Assembly: GCF_022829365.1 (NCBI RefSeq)
Contig: NZ_JAKSYJ010000206.1
Span: forward strand, 1-64,000
Source of the DNA: Methylobacterium sp. J-077
GTDB lineage: Bacteria; Pseudomonadota; Alphaproteobacteria; Rhizobiales; Beijerinckiaceae
Direction of reading: 5' to 3'
DNA length: 64,000 bases
Below, piece after piece: positions 44,580 to 53,580 of this stretch. The notes below the pieces were generated by a model. It was not told where the DNA came from. It ran no database searches and saw only the letters and a program-made list of their open reading frames with translations. Within the stretch, counting starts at the first letter, position 1; each line of letters opens with the position of its first letter. Made by a program: the position numbers and the translations under genes.

Positions 44580-45761
44580 TCAACGCCGTCGGGACGGTGC
44601 GCGGGTGGCCACAACCGCGTCTGCCGCTCCGACGGCGGTCTCTTTTACGGCGGTCTCCTGGGCGAGATGGTCCACCACCGCCGAAAGCGCCTCGCGTTCC
44701 CGGGCGCCGCGCTTGCGCGCCGCCGCGAAGACCGCGACCTGACGGTCGGCGCTCGACCCTTCCGACACGATGATCCGGGCCCGCGTGCAGGTCTTAACGC
44801 AGTCGAGAGCCTCGGCATCCTCCGCCGTCTCGGCGAGAAGGGTCTCGACCATCTCGGCCATGGGCAGCGCCTGCGCCCGGGCCTCGTCGATCAGCGTGGC
44901 CTGGACGCCGTCACGCTCCGCGCGCCACAGGTTCTCCCGGATGAAGCCCCGGGACGCGGCGGTCATCCCGGCATTGAGGGTCTGGTCCCGGACAACCCGG
45001 CGCACCAGGCACCGGAATAGGGAAGCGATGCAGAGGGCGTCGTCCAGGCGCGTGCAGCTGTCGGCCACGCGCAATTCCAGCGTCGGGTATTTCAGCGATG
45101 GGCGCAGCTGCCACCAGAGGAAGCTCGCATCCGCGATGGCGCCGCTCCGGGTCATCACGTCCACGTAGTGGGCATAGACGGCCGGGTCGGCGAAAAGCTC
45201 GGGCAGGCCGGTGCGCGGCAGCTCGGCGTAGGCGCGGGTCCGGTAGCCGGCCATGCCGGTCCGTTCGCCCTGCCAGAACGGCGACGAGGTCGAGAGCGCC
45301 AGCAGCACCGGCAGAAACGGCAGCAGCCGCCCCATCAGGTCGATACGGGCGTCGGGATCCGGCACTTCGACATGGACGTGCAGCCCGCAGACGAGGTTGC
45401 GCTGCCCGACCATGCGCAGGTCGGTCATGATGCCGTGGTAGCGTGCCTTGTCGGTGGCGCTCTGGTCGCGCCATCGTGCGGTCGGATGCGTCCCGGCGGC
45501 GAAGGGCAGGATACCGCGCTCGGCACCGATCTCGGACAAGCGGCGGCGCAGGTCCGCCAGATGCGCCCGCGCTTCGGCGCTGTCTGCGGTCGGGGGCGAT
45601 GCGATCTCGATCTGGCACTGGAGCTGCTCGCGCTCGGCCGTATCGAGCCGGGCCTTCACGGTGGCGTGGAACGCTTTCAGCCGGGCGCGCGGCGAGCCGC
45701 GGGTGCGGGCATCGGCCAGAAAGAATTCTTCCTCGATCCCGAATCGGTAGGCGTGGGCCAT
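44580..45761 (-). CDS. Carboxylate-amine ligase, YbdK/GCS2 family
   Basis: The 393-residue protein has the glutamate-cysteine ligase type 2 fold: 'RFGIEEEFFLADARTRG', 'CQIEIASPPTADSAEARAHL', 'NLVCGLHVHVEVPDPD', 'YPTLELRVADSCTRLDDAL'. E. coli YbdK of this family has weak glutamate-cysteine ligase activity; physiological substrates are unclear. It lies 147 bases downstream of the CYTH-CHAD gene on the same strand and may be co-transcribed with it. The Arg-rich C-terminus extends past the conserved domain. Confidence 0.87.
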   Translation of the reverse strand: MAHAYRFGIEEEFFLADARTRGSPRARLKAFHATVKARLDTAEREQLQCQIEIASPPTADSAEARAHLADLRRRLSEIGAERGILPFAAGTHPTARWRDQSATDKARYHGIMTDLRMVGQRNLVCGLHVHVEVPDPDARIDLMGRLLPFLPVLLALSTSSPFWQGERTGMAGYRTRAYAELPRTGLPELFADPAVYAHYVDVMTRSGAIADASFLWWQLRPSLKYPTLELRVADSCTRLDDALCIASLFRCLVRRVVRDQTLNAGMTAASRGFIRENLWRAERDGVQATLIDEARAQALPMAEMVETLLAETAEDAEALDCVKTCTRARIIVSEGSSADRQVAVFAAARKRGAREREALSAVVDHLAQETAVKETAVGAADAVVATRAPSRRR

Positions 45762-45908
45762 CCGCGCTCCTCGCCGTCTCTTGCCCGAAGGCCGGCCTCT
45801 CGGCCGCGTTCCGGGTCGAGGGCGCTTCGCGAGATCCGTGCCGAATCGCGTCGCGACCGGGCGCGGATCTGGCTTTTCAGTCCGGAGCCGCGCGCTCCGA
45901 AGAAGACC

Positions 45909-47423
45909 TCAGCGCCAGAATGGCTTGACGTCGAGCAGTTCGGCCCGTGCCTCCGCGGCCGCGATCAGCAGCTCCCGGGTGCCCTCGTCGTCCGGACCGG
46001 GCATCGGTGGGCCGCCCAGGCTCTCCATCATCGATCGCGCCGTCTCGAGGTCGTTCAGCGTGCCCAGGTGATCCTGCAGATCCGAGAGCGAAGCGCCGAA
46101 CTTGTCCTGACGGCGACGAGCCTTCTTCTTGGTGTACAGCCCGGCGAAGAATTCTGCGCCGTAGCGAAGCTTCTTCGCCGCGATCCGCGCCCGGTGGCGG
46201 GTATGCGGATCGAGTTTCTTCAGGCCGCGGCCGCGCTTCTTCAGGCGCTCGCGGGCGCGATCCAAGACCTGCGCCGCGAAGGCGGGACCATCTTCGGCGG
46301 CGGCATCCTGAGCCGCCCAGGCCCCGGCTTCGACCCAGCCGGCGAAGTCGATGATCAGCCCGCGCCATTGCGGGCTTTCCAGGATCGCCAGCACCGCGTC
46401 GTAGGCTTTCGCGCGCTCGGCCTCGGCCAGTTCGCGAACGGCGGTGAGGTCGGCGTCGTCCGGGCGGTCCTTGACGAGGTTCGGCAGGGTCTGCCCGAGG
46501 AACACGTCGAGGTTGCGGGCGTGGCCGAAGGGTTCGGTGACGCGCTTGATCTCGTCGCCGAAGCTGACCGCCCGCGGATCCGCGTCCAGGATCGGAGCGA
46601 ACAGCGACAGCGCCGAGCGCAGCCGCCGCAGCGACACGCGCATCTGGTGCAGCGCCTCCGGCGCATGGCTCGCCAGGAACACGGTTTCGTTGAGGTGCAG
46701 ATGGCGCAGGCAGGCAAGGGCCACCAGGCCGAAGACGTCTCCGGCGCTCGCGCCCTCGGGCAGCTCGATCGGCTCGGCTTTGACCACCGATGGTCCGGTC
46801 CCGTCCACCAGGGCGTAGCCGCGGGCACTCTTGGCGGTCGCGCTCAAGCGCAGCGGCACGGTCTCGGCGAGCGTCTGCGCCAGGGCGAACAGGTCGGCGG
46901 CCGTGCCCTCCGCGAGTTCCAGCTCAAGCTCGCAGAACGGCGTATCGCCGGCCGGGCTCTCGACCCGTCCCTCGTCGAGGGTGACGAGGATCCGCGATGC
47001 GCCCTGTTCCACCGGGACCACCCGGCGCGTGATCACGGTGGAGAACAGCTTTTCCAGGGGCGCGCCCGCCTTGCGCAGAACCTTGTCCGCCGCCGTTTCG
47101 GCCCAGGCCGCCGGATCCGGCGACTCGCCCGCGATCTCGGTCTCCCACTCGGCCCGGTCGAACAGGCCGATTCCGCCCTTGCCGGCCTTCACGGTCTGGA
47201 TGTGCCGACCGCCCTGGGCTCGGACCCGCAGGGTCAGCCCGGCCGCGCGCAAATCCTGATTCGGTGTGTCGTAATAGGTGGTGACGAGGAGTTCGGGCTT
47301 GGAGCTGTCCGCTCCCTGAAGCCGCGGGTGTGCCGCGAGTGCCGTCAGATCGGGGCCCGCGCAGTCGAGCTTCAGCTCGATCTCACGGGGGGCTGCCACG
47401 GCGTGGCTATCGGTCTCGCTCAT
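45909..47423 (-). CDS. CYTH-CHAD domain protein
   Basis: The 504-residue protein has an N-terminal CYTH domain (about residues 12-205) with the ExExK signature in 'REIELKLDCAG' and 'TTYYDTPNQDLRAAGLTLRV'. A C-terminal CHAD domain (about 215-495) is rich in His and basic residues ('HQMRVSLRRLRSAL', 'HTRHRARIAAKKLRYGAEF'). CYTH enzymes act on triphosphates, and CHAD domains bind polyphosphate, so a role in inorganic polyphosphate or triphosphate handling is likely. GAGGAG directly before the ATG at 47423 sets the start. It is upstream of the YbdK-type gene. Confidence 0.92.
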   Translation of the reverse strand: MSETDSHAVAAPREIELKLDCAGPDLTALAAHPRLQGADSSKPELLVTTYYDTPNQDLRAAGLTLRVRAQGGRHIQTVKAGKGGIGLFDRAEWETEIAGESPDPAAWAETAADKVLRKAGAPLEKLFSTVITRRVVPVEQGASRILVTLDEGRVESPAGDTPFCELELELAEGTAADLFALAQTLAETVPLRLSATAKSARGYALVDGTGPSVVKAEPIELPEGASAGDVFGLVALACLRHLHLNETVFLASHAPEALHQMRVSLRRLRSALSLFAPILDADPRAVSFGDEIKRVTEPFGHARNLDVFLGQTLPNLVKDRPDDADLTAVRELAEAERAKAYDAVLAILESPQWRGLIIDFAGWVEAGAWAAQDAAAEDGPAFAAQVLDRARERLKKRGRGLKKLDPHTRHRARIAAKKLRYGAEFFAGLYTKKKARRRQDKFGASLSDLQDHLGTLNDLETARSMMESLGGPPMPGPDDEGTRELLIAAAEARAELLDVKPFWR

Positions 47424-47858
47424 GCTCTCCTCTTCAGAAACGTCCGGTTCATAACTCGGCTGGGCGCCCGCCGGGTTGCATCCGAGCGTCTTGAAAGACG
47501 GTCTAGGGCCGATCCCCGCGGCGATGCAATCGGGACTGGCTCTAAGTCCTTGATACAACCCGCACGGTTGCCGCCGAACCGATCGCGACTGCGACGGCGC
47601 ACGCCCCAGGACGCCGCAATCGGAAGCGACAGGAACGCAAGACCTTGTCGACACGTCATACGGCGGCAGCCGACTGGCCCGTAGCCTGCGTAAAGAGTCG
47701 CGTCACATTTCCACTTTCCCAATCCGGGATGCCGTGGCAAGACCGATTGTCCACAATTCATCTGCCTCCTGCGCCCCGGCCCCGACCGCTCGGCGGCGAT
47801 CCGCACGACGCCGTGCCAGCGAGACGGAATCCCTAGCTGAGAATGCGGTGCGCCCAGC
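47424..47858. other. Intergenic region with mosaic repeat
   Basis: Apart from the repeat at 47499-47600 I see no gene. It separates the minus-strand CYTH-CHAD gene from plus-strand selB and must hold the promoters of both. I looked for tRNA-Sec (selC) here and did not find one. Confidence 0.5.
47499..47600. repeat. Mosaic intergenic repeat element, copy 2
   Basis: This copy shares GGCTCTAAGTCCTTGATACA with the element at 15147-15252 (GGCTCTAAGTCTTTGATGTA there), and the following module 'GCCGAACCG'. Flanking modules differ more, as expected of a mosaic repeat family. Confidence 0.5.
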
Positions 47859-49805
47859 GTGGACGGTTGCGCCGCGGAGATCGTCGGGTCGGTGGCTCCC
47901 TTGAAGACACTTCTGGTCGGTGTGATCGGGCATGTGGACCATGGCAAGACGGCCTTGGTCCGGGCGCTCACGGGAGTCGAGACCGACAGGCTTAAGGAGG
48001 AGCGGGACCGCGGCGTCTCGATCGTCCCGGGGTTCGCGCTGCTGACCTCCGAGCAGGGTGAGATCGATCTGGTCGACCTGCCCGGCCACGAGCGCTTCGT
48101 CCGCGCCATGATTTCCGGCGCCACCGGCATGCGCGCCGTCCTGCTGGCGGTCGACGCCAACGAAGGCATCAAGCCGCAGACGGTCGAGCACCTCGAGATC
48201 GCACGGCTGATCGGCGTCCGCCGCGGCGTGCTGGCGCTGACCAAGGCGGATCTGGCAACGCCCGAAACGATCGCCGCGCGCGCCGCCGAGATCACCGCCG
48301 CCGCGTCGCGCGCCGGGATCGCCGCGGGGCCGGTGATCGCCACCTCCACGCTCACCGGCGCCGGTGTCCCGGATCTCGCGCGCGCTCTCTCCGCGTTGCT
48401 GGCCGATGCGGAACCCGGAACCGACGACGGCTTCCCGTACCTGCCGGTGGACCGGGTCTTCACCCGGCCGGGTTTCGGCACGGTGGTCACCGGGACCCTG
48501 CGGCGCGGTCCGCTGGCGGTCGGCGACACCCTGGAGATCGTCCCCGGCGGCCGCAGCGCGGTGGTGCGCAGCCTGCAGATCCACGGCCGCCCGGTCGCGC
48601 GCGCCGAGCCGGGACGCCGGACCGCCGTGGCCCTGCGCGGCGTCGGCCTCGACGAGATCGCCCGCGGCGACGCGCTCACGGGACCCGGCTTGTTGGCGCC
48701 GTCGCAATGGCTCGATGTCGTGCTGACCGCAGCGGCCAGCGCCGGGTCCCCCCTGGCCGGCGGCAGCGCCTGCCGGCTGCTGTTCGGCACCACCGAGGTC
48801 GAGGCTCGCCTGCGTCTGCTCGATCGCGATGTCCTGGAACCGGGCGCGACCGCGCCGGCACAGTTGCACCTCGCCGAGCCGGTCACTGTGCCCGCCCGCG
48901 AGCCCTTCGTGCTCCGGCTCGACTCCCCGGCCGAGACCGTGGCCGGCGGCCGCGTCCTCGACCCGGTCAGCCGCCGCAGGCGGCGGCACGATGCACGCGT
49001 GCTGGCCGACTTCATCGCCTTGACGAGCGGGAGGCCGACGGACGCCATGGCGGTCCGCCTGTCGCAGGCCGCTGCAGCCGGGGCGACGCTGCCGGATCTC
49101 GCCCGCGCGGCCGGCACCGGAACCGAGCGCGCCCAGCAGATGCTCGCCGCCTCCGGCGCCCGCGAGATCGGCGACCGCTATATCGGCGCCCCGGCCTTCG
49201 CGGCGCTGCGCACCGGCGCCCTGGCGGCGCTGACCGCGCATCACCGCGACAACCCGATGGAGCACGGCATCGCGGTGGAGCGTCTGGCCAAGCTGCTGTC
49301 GCTGCCGGAAGCCCTGACCGGCCTGGTCCTGCGCGACCTCGCGGGCACGGGCGGCACGGTCCAGACCGGCGCGCTCTGGCGCCGGTCCGATTTCGATCCG
49401 GCCCGCAACGAGAGCGAGACCGCGCGCAAGCTCGAGCAGTTGTTTCGCCGGGCCGGCCTCACCCCTCCCGACGAGGCCGAGGCGGTCGGCCGCGACGTCC
49501 GCCGACGCGAAGCACTGACCTATTTGGTGGGCGCCGGCACGGTGATCCGCGCGATCGACCGGGTGCAGCGCCGGGCGGTGCTGTTCCACCGCGAGGCCGT
49601 GGCGGTCGCCCGGACGCGCCTCGCGGAAGCCTTCCCCAACGCCACCACGCCGGAGACAGGCTTTCTGGCCCGGGAGGCCGGTGCCGCGTTGGGGATCTCG
49701 CGCAAATTCTCGATCCCGCTCCTGGAGCATCTCGACGCCGTCGGCTTCAGCCGCCGGACCGGGGACCGCCGGGTGATCGTGGCGCTGGAAGGCGCCAGAC
49801 ACTGA
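47859..49805 (+). CDS. selB: Selenocysteine-specific elongation factor SelB
   Basis: The 648-residue protein has an EF-Tu-like GTPase domain ('GVIGHVDHGKTALVRALTGV', 'DLPGHERFVRAMISGATG', 'LALTKADLA'), domains II-III, and C-terminal winged-helix repeats ('LTGLVLRDLAGTGGT', 'KFSIPLLEHLDAVGFSRRT') that read the SECIS hairpin. SelB delivers Sec-tRNA to UGA codons. The listed GTG start gives a 15-residue lead. GTG at 47892 or TTG at 47901 (GGTGG five bases upstream) may be the true start, because the GTPase domain begins there. SelA and tRNA-Sec were not found nearby. Confidence 0.92.
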   Translation: MDGCAAEIVGSVAPLKTLLVGVIGHVDHGKTALVRALTGVETDRLKEERDRGVSIVPGFALLTSEQGEIDLVDLPGHERFVRAMISGATGMRAVLLAVDANEGIKPQTVEHLEIARLIGVRRGVLALTKADLATPETIAARAAEITAAASRAGIAAGPVIATSTLTGAGVPDLARALSALLADAEPGTDDGFPYLPVDRVFTRPGFGTVVTGTLRRGPLAVGDTLEIVPGGRSAVVRSLQIHGRPVARAEPGRRTAVALRGVGLDEIARGDALTGPGLLAPSQWLDVVLTAAASAGSPLAGGSACRLLFGTTEVEARLRLLDRDVLEPGATAPAQLHLAEPVTVPAREPFVLRLDSPAETVAGGRVLDPVSRRRRRHDARVLADFIALTSGRPTDAMAVRLSQAAAAGATLPDLARAAGTGTERAQQMLAASGAREIGDRYIGAPAFAALRTGALAALTAHHRDNPMEHGIAVERLAKLLSLPEALTGLVLRDLAGTGGTVQTGALWRRSDFDPARNESETARKLEQLFRRAGLTPPDEAEAVGRDVRRREALTYLVGAGTVIRAIDRVQRRAVLFHREAVAVARTRLAEAFPNATTPETGFLAREAGAALGISRKFSIPLLEHLDAVGFSRRTGDRRVIVALEGARH

Positions 49806-49830
49806 GTGTCCGGCACCGCTCGCGCCGGAG

Positions 49831-50130
49831 CTAGAAGCCCTCGCCCAGCCAATCGTCGGTGCCGGGCTCGTAGCAGGTATAGCCGATCAGGCAGTTCGAG
49901 TTGTCGCGGGTCGGTCGGAAGGCCCGCCGGGCGATCTCGGTGACTTCGCAGAACGACCGGTCCCGAACGAAGCGGTCATAGGTCTGGCCACCGGTCCCGA
50001 GGACCAGGGCGCCGCTTGTCTGAATCAGCCTCACCGTCTGCTGGCAGGTCATCGCGGTGCTCGACGGGCGCGTCTGCGCGACGGCGGGCGCCGCGATCAC
50101 CATGAGAGCCGTGGCGATCCGGAAGTTCAT
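49831..50130 (-). CDS. Small secreted cysteine-containing protein
   Basis: The 99-residue protein starts at the ATG at 50130 with a signal peptide ('RIATALMVIAAPAVAQ'). It has four cysteines in 'MTCQQ', 'SFCEV', 'NCLIGYTCYEPG' that can form two disulfides in the periplasm. The tail 'GYTCYEPG' is common in small rhizobial hypothetical proteins. The function is unknown. It converges with selB, whose stop is 26 bases away. The frame is open upstream to 50304, but only the ATG at 50130 gives a leader. Confidence 0.7.
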   Translation of the reverse strand: MNFRIATALMVIAAPAVAQTRPSSTAMTCQQTVRLIQTSGALVLGTGGQTYDRFVRDRSFCEVTEIARRAFRPTRDNSNCLIGYTCYEPGTDDWLGEGF

Positions 50131-50281
50131 CTGTGTGCCTGGTTCGAAGCGATCGTGTCGGAGGACAACGCCGCCGGGGCGGGGATCCTCGCTGTGTCGG
50201 TTCGACACGGATACACGCACGCCAAGCGATCCGGTCCGGGCGGATCGTCCCGCAATCACCCAGCGCTCCGATCCGAAAAAA

Positions 50282-50560
50282 TCACTCCTCGAACGCCTCG
50301 ACATGCACGGTGCCCGGAACCTGGCGGCGGGCGGCCTCCTCGATCCGGGCGAGCTGCGCCTCCGCCCGTCCGCAGGGGAAGCCGTAGCGCGCGCGCACCT
50401 TCTCGCTGGCGCTGCCGAGCGCGAGGCGGGTCAGCGCCAGAAACTCGTCGAGCGCGTAATCCTGGCCGACGGCGAGGTGGTCCTTGATCACCAGGGTCGG
50501 CGAGTAGCAGGCGTCGCGGCTGCCATCGGGCCAGCGGATGTGGAAGCGCATCTCAGGCAT
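50282..50560 (-). CDS. MSMEG_0570-type nitrogen-starvation protein
   Basis: The 92-residue protein matches the MSMEG_0570 family: 'MPEMRFHIRWPDGSRDACYSP', 'LTRLALGSASEKVRARYGFPC' and 'AQLARIEE'. Members occur in nitrogen-starvation/Nit1C (nitrilase) clusters, in which their role is unknown. The ATG at 50560 overlaps the glycosyltransferase stop (50553) by eight bases, so translation is coupled. It is the second gene of this small operon. The rest of the usual cluster (nitrilase, radical SAM, flavoprotein, GNAT, AIR synthase-like) is not present in the window. Confidence 0.82.
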   Translation of the reverse strand: MPEMRFHIRWPDGSRDACYSPTLVIKDHLAVGQDYALDEFLALTRLALGSASEKVRARYGFPCGRAEAQLARIEEAARRQVPGTVHVEAFEE

Positions 50561-51779
50561 CGCCGGGGATCCGTGTGGTGTTCCAGGCGGCCGACCCCGT
50601 GGCGATCGTCGCGACCGGCGCGGGTCCGGGAACCAGGGACGCATAGGTCGTCAGGTGGCGAGCAGCGCAGGCATCCCAGGCATGCGACCGGGCAACGTCC
50701 AGGCCTCCGGCCCGCAGGCGGACGCGCCGGGCCGGATCCAGGCTGGTCTCCATGGCGGCGGCGATCACCTCGGGATCGTCAGGTTCGACCGAGAGAGCCT
50801 CGCCGGGGGCGAGGTACTCGGTGAACGGCGGCCGCGCCGAGACGATGACCGGCGTGCCGCAGGCCATTGCCTCCAGCACGCACAGACCATAGCCCTCGTT
50901 CAGTGACGGGAAGACCAGGGTGTCGGCGATCCGGTAGAGACCCGGCATGTCGCCTTGCGCCATCGGCCCGGTCCGAATCACGGGCTTGCCCGGGCCGACC
51001 TCAAGGCCCTCGCGCTCCAGGGCGGCACAGCATCGGGCTTCGTAGCCGGCGTGGTCGAGGAGCGAGGCACCGCCGGCCACGATCAGCTGTGCCGTAGGGA
51101 TATGCCGGCGCAGGCGCGCGAAGGCTTCGATGATAGTCAGCGTGTTCTTGCGCGCCTCGAAGCCGCCGACGCTCAGGTAGACCGGTCCGGTGCCGAGCCC
51201 CAGGCGCACGCGCAGTTCCGCATCGCCGGGTTCCGGCTCCGGCGTGTAGACGGATCCGTCGACGCCGTTGCCGACGACATCGGCCTGCGCCCCATATTCC
51301 GCCGCGAGGGTCGCGGCCCAAGTCCGGCTGACGCAGAGCAGCCGCCCGGCATCCACGATCGCCCGCTCCTGCCACTGGCGGAGTTGCGGGTCGGTCAGCG
51401 TGTCGATGTGGTGGACCGTACGGACGAAGCTCGGGATCAGGCGACGGCGCGTCAGGGTCGCCAGCGCGTTGCCGCTGATGCTGCAATGGGCATGGAAGAT
51501 GTCGAAGTCGCAGGCGGCCGGCGTCGAGAAATGCGACAGGTAATCGGCGATCCGGGACCGGACCAGCGCTACGGTCGGTTCATTGACCGGCTTGGCCGCT
51601 ACCGAGACCACCGGGCAGCGCGCATCGCGGAAGAAGCCGCGGCCAGTTGGGTCCGGCGCATGCACCACCGCCTCGTGCCCGAGGTTGCACAGGGCTTCAC
51701 CGAGCGCCAGGGCATGGACCACGCCGCCACGGGGATTGGTCGAGTGCGTGAGGATCGCGATGCGCAAGCGGTCGACCAT
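50553..51779 (-). CDS. MSMEG_0565-type family glycosyltransferase
   Basis: The 408-residue GT4-type glycosyltransferase has 'RIAILTHSTNPRGGVVHALAL', 'FVRTVHHIDTLTDPQLRQWQ', 'VVGNGVDGSVYTPEPEPGD' and 'LVFPSLNEGYGLCVLEAMAC' (the E-x7-E region of GT-B enzymes). This pattern fits the MSMEG_0565 subgroup, which travels with MSMEG_0570-type genes. It is cytoplasmic or membrane-associated; donor and acceptor are unknown. I choose the ATG at 51779; upstream frame to 52148 is non-homologous. It is coupled to the MSMEG_0570-type gene. Confidence 0.85.
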   Translation of the reverse strand: MVDRLRIAILTHSTNPRGGVVHALALGEALCNLGHEAVVHAPDPTGRGFFRDARCPVVSVAAKPVNEPTVALVRSRIADYLSHFSTPAACDFDIFHAHCSISGNALATLTRRRLIPSFVRTVHHIDTLTDPQLRQWQERAIVDAGRLLCVSRTWAATLAAEYGAQADVVGNGVDGSVYTPEPEPGDAELRVRLGLGTGPVYLSVGGFEARKNTLTIIEAFARLRRHIPTAQLIVAGGASLLDHAGYEARCCAALEREGLEVGPGKPVIRTGPMAQGDMPGLYRIADTLVFPSLNEGYGLCVLEAMACGTPVIVSARPPFTEYLAPGEALSVEPDDPEVIAAAMETSLDPARRVRLRAGGLDVARSHAWDACAARHLTTYASLVPGPAPVATIATGSAAWNTTRIPGDA

Positions 51780-51787
51780 GGGACGGC

Positions 51788-51889
51788 TCACCGAGGCCCG
51801 TAGCCGGTCGGAACTTCGCATGTGAAGTCCCGGACCAGGATCCCCGCCGCCCGCTCGGTGATCCGCGCCGCCCGGGTCGCATCGATCAT
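51788..51889 (-). pseudogene. C-terminal remnant of an upstream Nit1C-type gene (tentative)
   Basis: Just upstream of the glycosyltransferase, the minus strand encodes 'MIDATRAARITERAAGILVR' followed by a tail ending 'PTGYGPR' and a stop at 51788. It reads like the end of a larger, otherwise missing protein, and the frame above it (to 51982) is Arg-rich and non-homologous. In complete clusters another nitrogen-starvation gene stands here. I cannot name the parent gene. An alternative is a small standalone peptide gene. Confidence 0.35.
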
Positions 51890-52080
51890 GCCGAAAACTG
51901 CGCTGCCGCGCCGCCTGCGCAATAAAACGTCGGTTTTGTATCTGCCGCGATCGCCGACGCGCGTCCGCCTGATCTGAGCCACGGCGTCGCGTACCGGAAC
52001 GGGTCTCCCGCCGCATCATTGCCGCCGAGATACCCGGACGTTGAAAGCGTTGTCGCTGAAGCTGTTGGAGAACCCGAGCC

Positions 52081-52530
52081 GTGCGTAACATCCTGATCGC
52101 CGCCGCTCTGGCCACGCTGTGCACAGGTTCGGCAGGCGCCGCCGACAACCCGCAGCTCGGTAAGCCCGCGAGCGACGCGATACCGCCGGTCGAGCTGACC
52201 GTTACCCTTCAGGACGGCAAGCCGGTCTGCGCGCCGGCGGATCTGCGCCTGCCGGCCAACACCGACGTGGTTCTGCAGGTCGTCAGCCAGGCCAACGTTC
52301 CGGTGACGATCACGGCGGCAGGCCAGTTCGAGCAGGGCCACCTGCTGCACGCCGACGGCGACCTCGTGCACGTGATGAGCGAGAAGGGCTACACGGTGAA
52401 AGCCAATGGCCACGGGACACTCAAGCTGCGTACCCTCGATGCCGGGGAGCACAGCTACGCCTGCACCGCTAATAACAGGCGCGACGCACCGTTCGTCGGC
52501 AAGTTGGTCCTGTCGCCGCCGGCCGGCTGA
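52081..52530 (+). CDS. Secreted cupredoxin-like protein
   Basis: The 149-residue protein starts at a GTG with GGAG upstream and has a signal peptide ('RNILIAAALATLCTGSAGAA'). The rest fits the EfeO-type cupredoxin fold ('PADLRLPANTDVVLQVVSQA', 'DAGEHSYACTANN'). Whether it binds copper is unclear: only the Cys in 'YACTAN' and an adjacent His are candidate ligands. It is periplasmic. It stands alone, with the SGNH hydrolase gene downstream on the same strand. Confidence 0.65.
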   Translation: MRNILIAAALATLCTGSAGAADNPQLGKPASDAIPPVELTVTLQDGKPVCAPADLRLPANTDVVLQVVSQANVPVTITAAGQFEQGHLLHADGDLVHVMSEKGYTVKANGHGTLKLRTLDAGEHSYACTANNRRDAPFVGKLVLSPPAG

Positions 52531-52698
52531 TCCGGGCATCGTTGCTGGATTCGCCAGGTGGTTCCGGCCGCGCGGCGTCCCAGACTTAATTTTGTGTTAC
52601 GAATTCAGTTCGACTTCAACACGCGCGCGGAACCGCTCTTTTCAGGCCCCTGTGTCAGATTGTATCTATCGTCGACGAGCGGCGGAGCAATCGGTCCT

Positions 52699-53517
52699 GT
52701 GTCCCAGAATTCGACATCCGTCAGTCCCGCCAGGCCGCGCCGCAAGCGGCTGCGCGATGTCTTGATGGTGTGCAGCCTGCTGCTGGTGCCTACCGCGGTG
52801 CTCGCCTACACGGATTTGCTGCCTGATTCCCTGGATCTCCTCGGCATCGACCTGAACGACAGCCCGGACTTGCCGCACGTCGCCCGTCAGATCGCCATCG
52901 GTGCGCCGCTCAAGATCGTGGCCTTTGGCTCGTCCTCCACGGAGGGAATCGGCGCGTCGAGCCCAGCCTATTCCTACCCGGCGCGCCTTCAGGTTGATTT
53001 GCGCAAGAAGCTGCACGGTTTAGATGTGGCCGTGATCAACCGCGGCATCGGCGGCGAGCATGTGGACGACATGCTGAAGCGCTTGGACCGCGACGTGATC
53101 GCGGCCGAGCCGCAACTCGTCATCTGGCAGACCGGCAGCAACGATCCGCTGCGCGGTGTCTCGATCGAGCATTTTCACGAGGCCACTGCCGCCGCCATCC
53201 GGCGGATCCGCGAGGCCGGTATCGACGTGGTGCTGATGGAGCCGCAATGGTGCCCGAAGCTCGATTCGACGCCGGGCTCGTCGCGGTTCCGCGATGCGGT
53301 GCGGGCGATCGGCGACGAGCTCGACGTGCCGGTGATTCGCCGGGCCGACCTGATGCATGGTTGGGTTCGTGAAGGAAAACTGACGGCCAAGCAGCTCTTC
53401 GCTTCGGACGGCCTGCACATGGCCGATGGCGGCTACGCCCTGCTGGCCCAGGCCGCAGCCGAATCGATCCTGCACGATGCCGGCACGGTGCAGACCGCCG
53501 AGGCGGTCGCCGAGTAG
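52699..53517 (+). CDS. SGNH/GDSL-family hydrolase
   Basis: The 272-residue protein has one N-terminal membrane anchor or signal ('VLMVCSLLLVPTAVLAY') and an SGNH hydrolase domain. Block I is 'AFGSSSTEGIGAS' (Ser), block II is 'NRGIGGEH', block III is 'WQTGSNDP' and block V is 'SDGLHMADGGYAL' (Asp-x-x-His). These esterases cut acyl groups from carbohydrates or lipids, usually in the periplasm. The GTG at 52699 is chosen because upstream codons (from 52558) lack similarity, and the ATG at the membrane segment would remove the basic n-region. Confidence 0.8.
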   Translation: MSQNSTSVSPARPRRKRLRDVLMVCSLLLVPTAVLAYTDLLPDSLDLLGIDLNDSPDLPHVARQIAIGAPLKIVAFGSSSTEGIGASSPAYSYPARLQVDLRKKLHGLDVAVINRGIGGEHVDDMLKRLDRDVIAAEPQLVIWQTGSNDPLRGVSIEHFHEATAAAIRRIREAGIDVVLMEPQWCPKLDSTPGSSRFRDAVRAIGDELDVPVIRRADLMHGWVREGKLTAKQLFASDGLHMADGGYALLAQAAAESILHDAGTVQTAEAVAE

Positions 53518-53580
53518 CCTGCGGCTGGACGCGGCCGGCAAAGCTCCCCATCTCGGCCGGACCGAGATCGGAGCCCCATC

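Noticed and set aside
47424..50281. tRNA-Sec (selC) near selB
   Set aside because: No stretch with a UCA anticodon stem-loop and long acceptor/extra arm was found by reading both strands.
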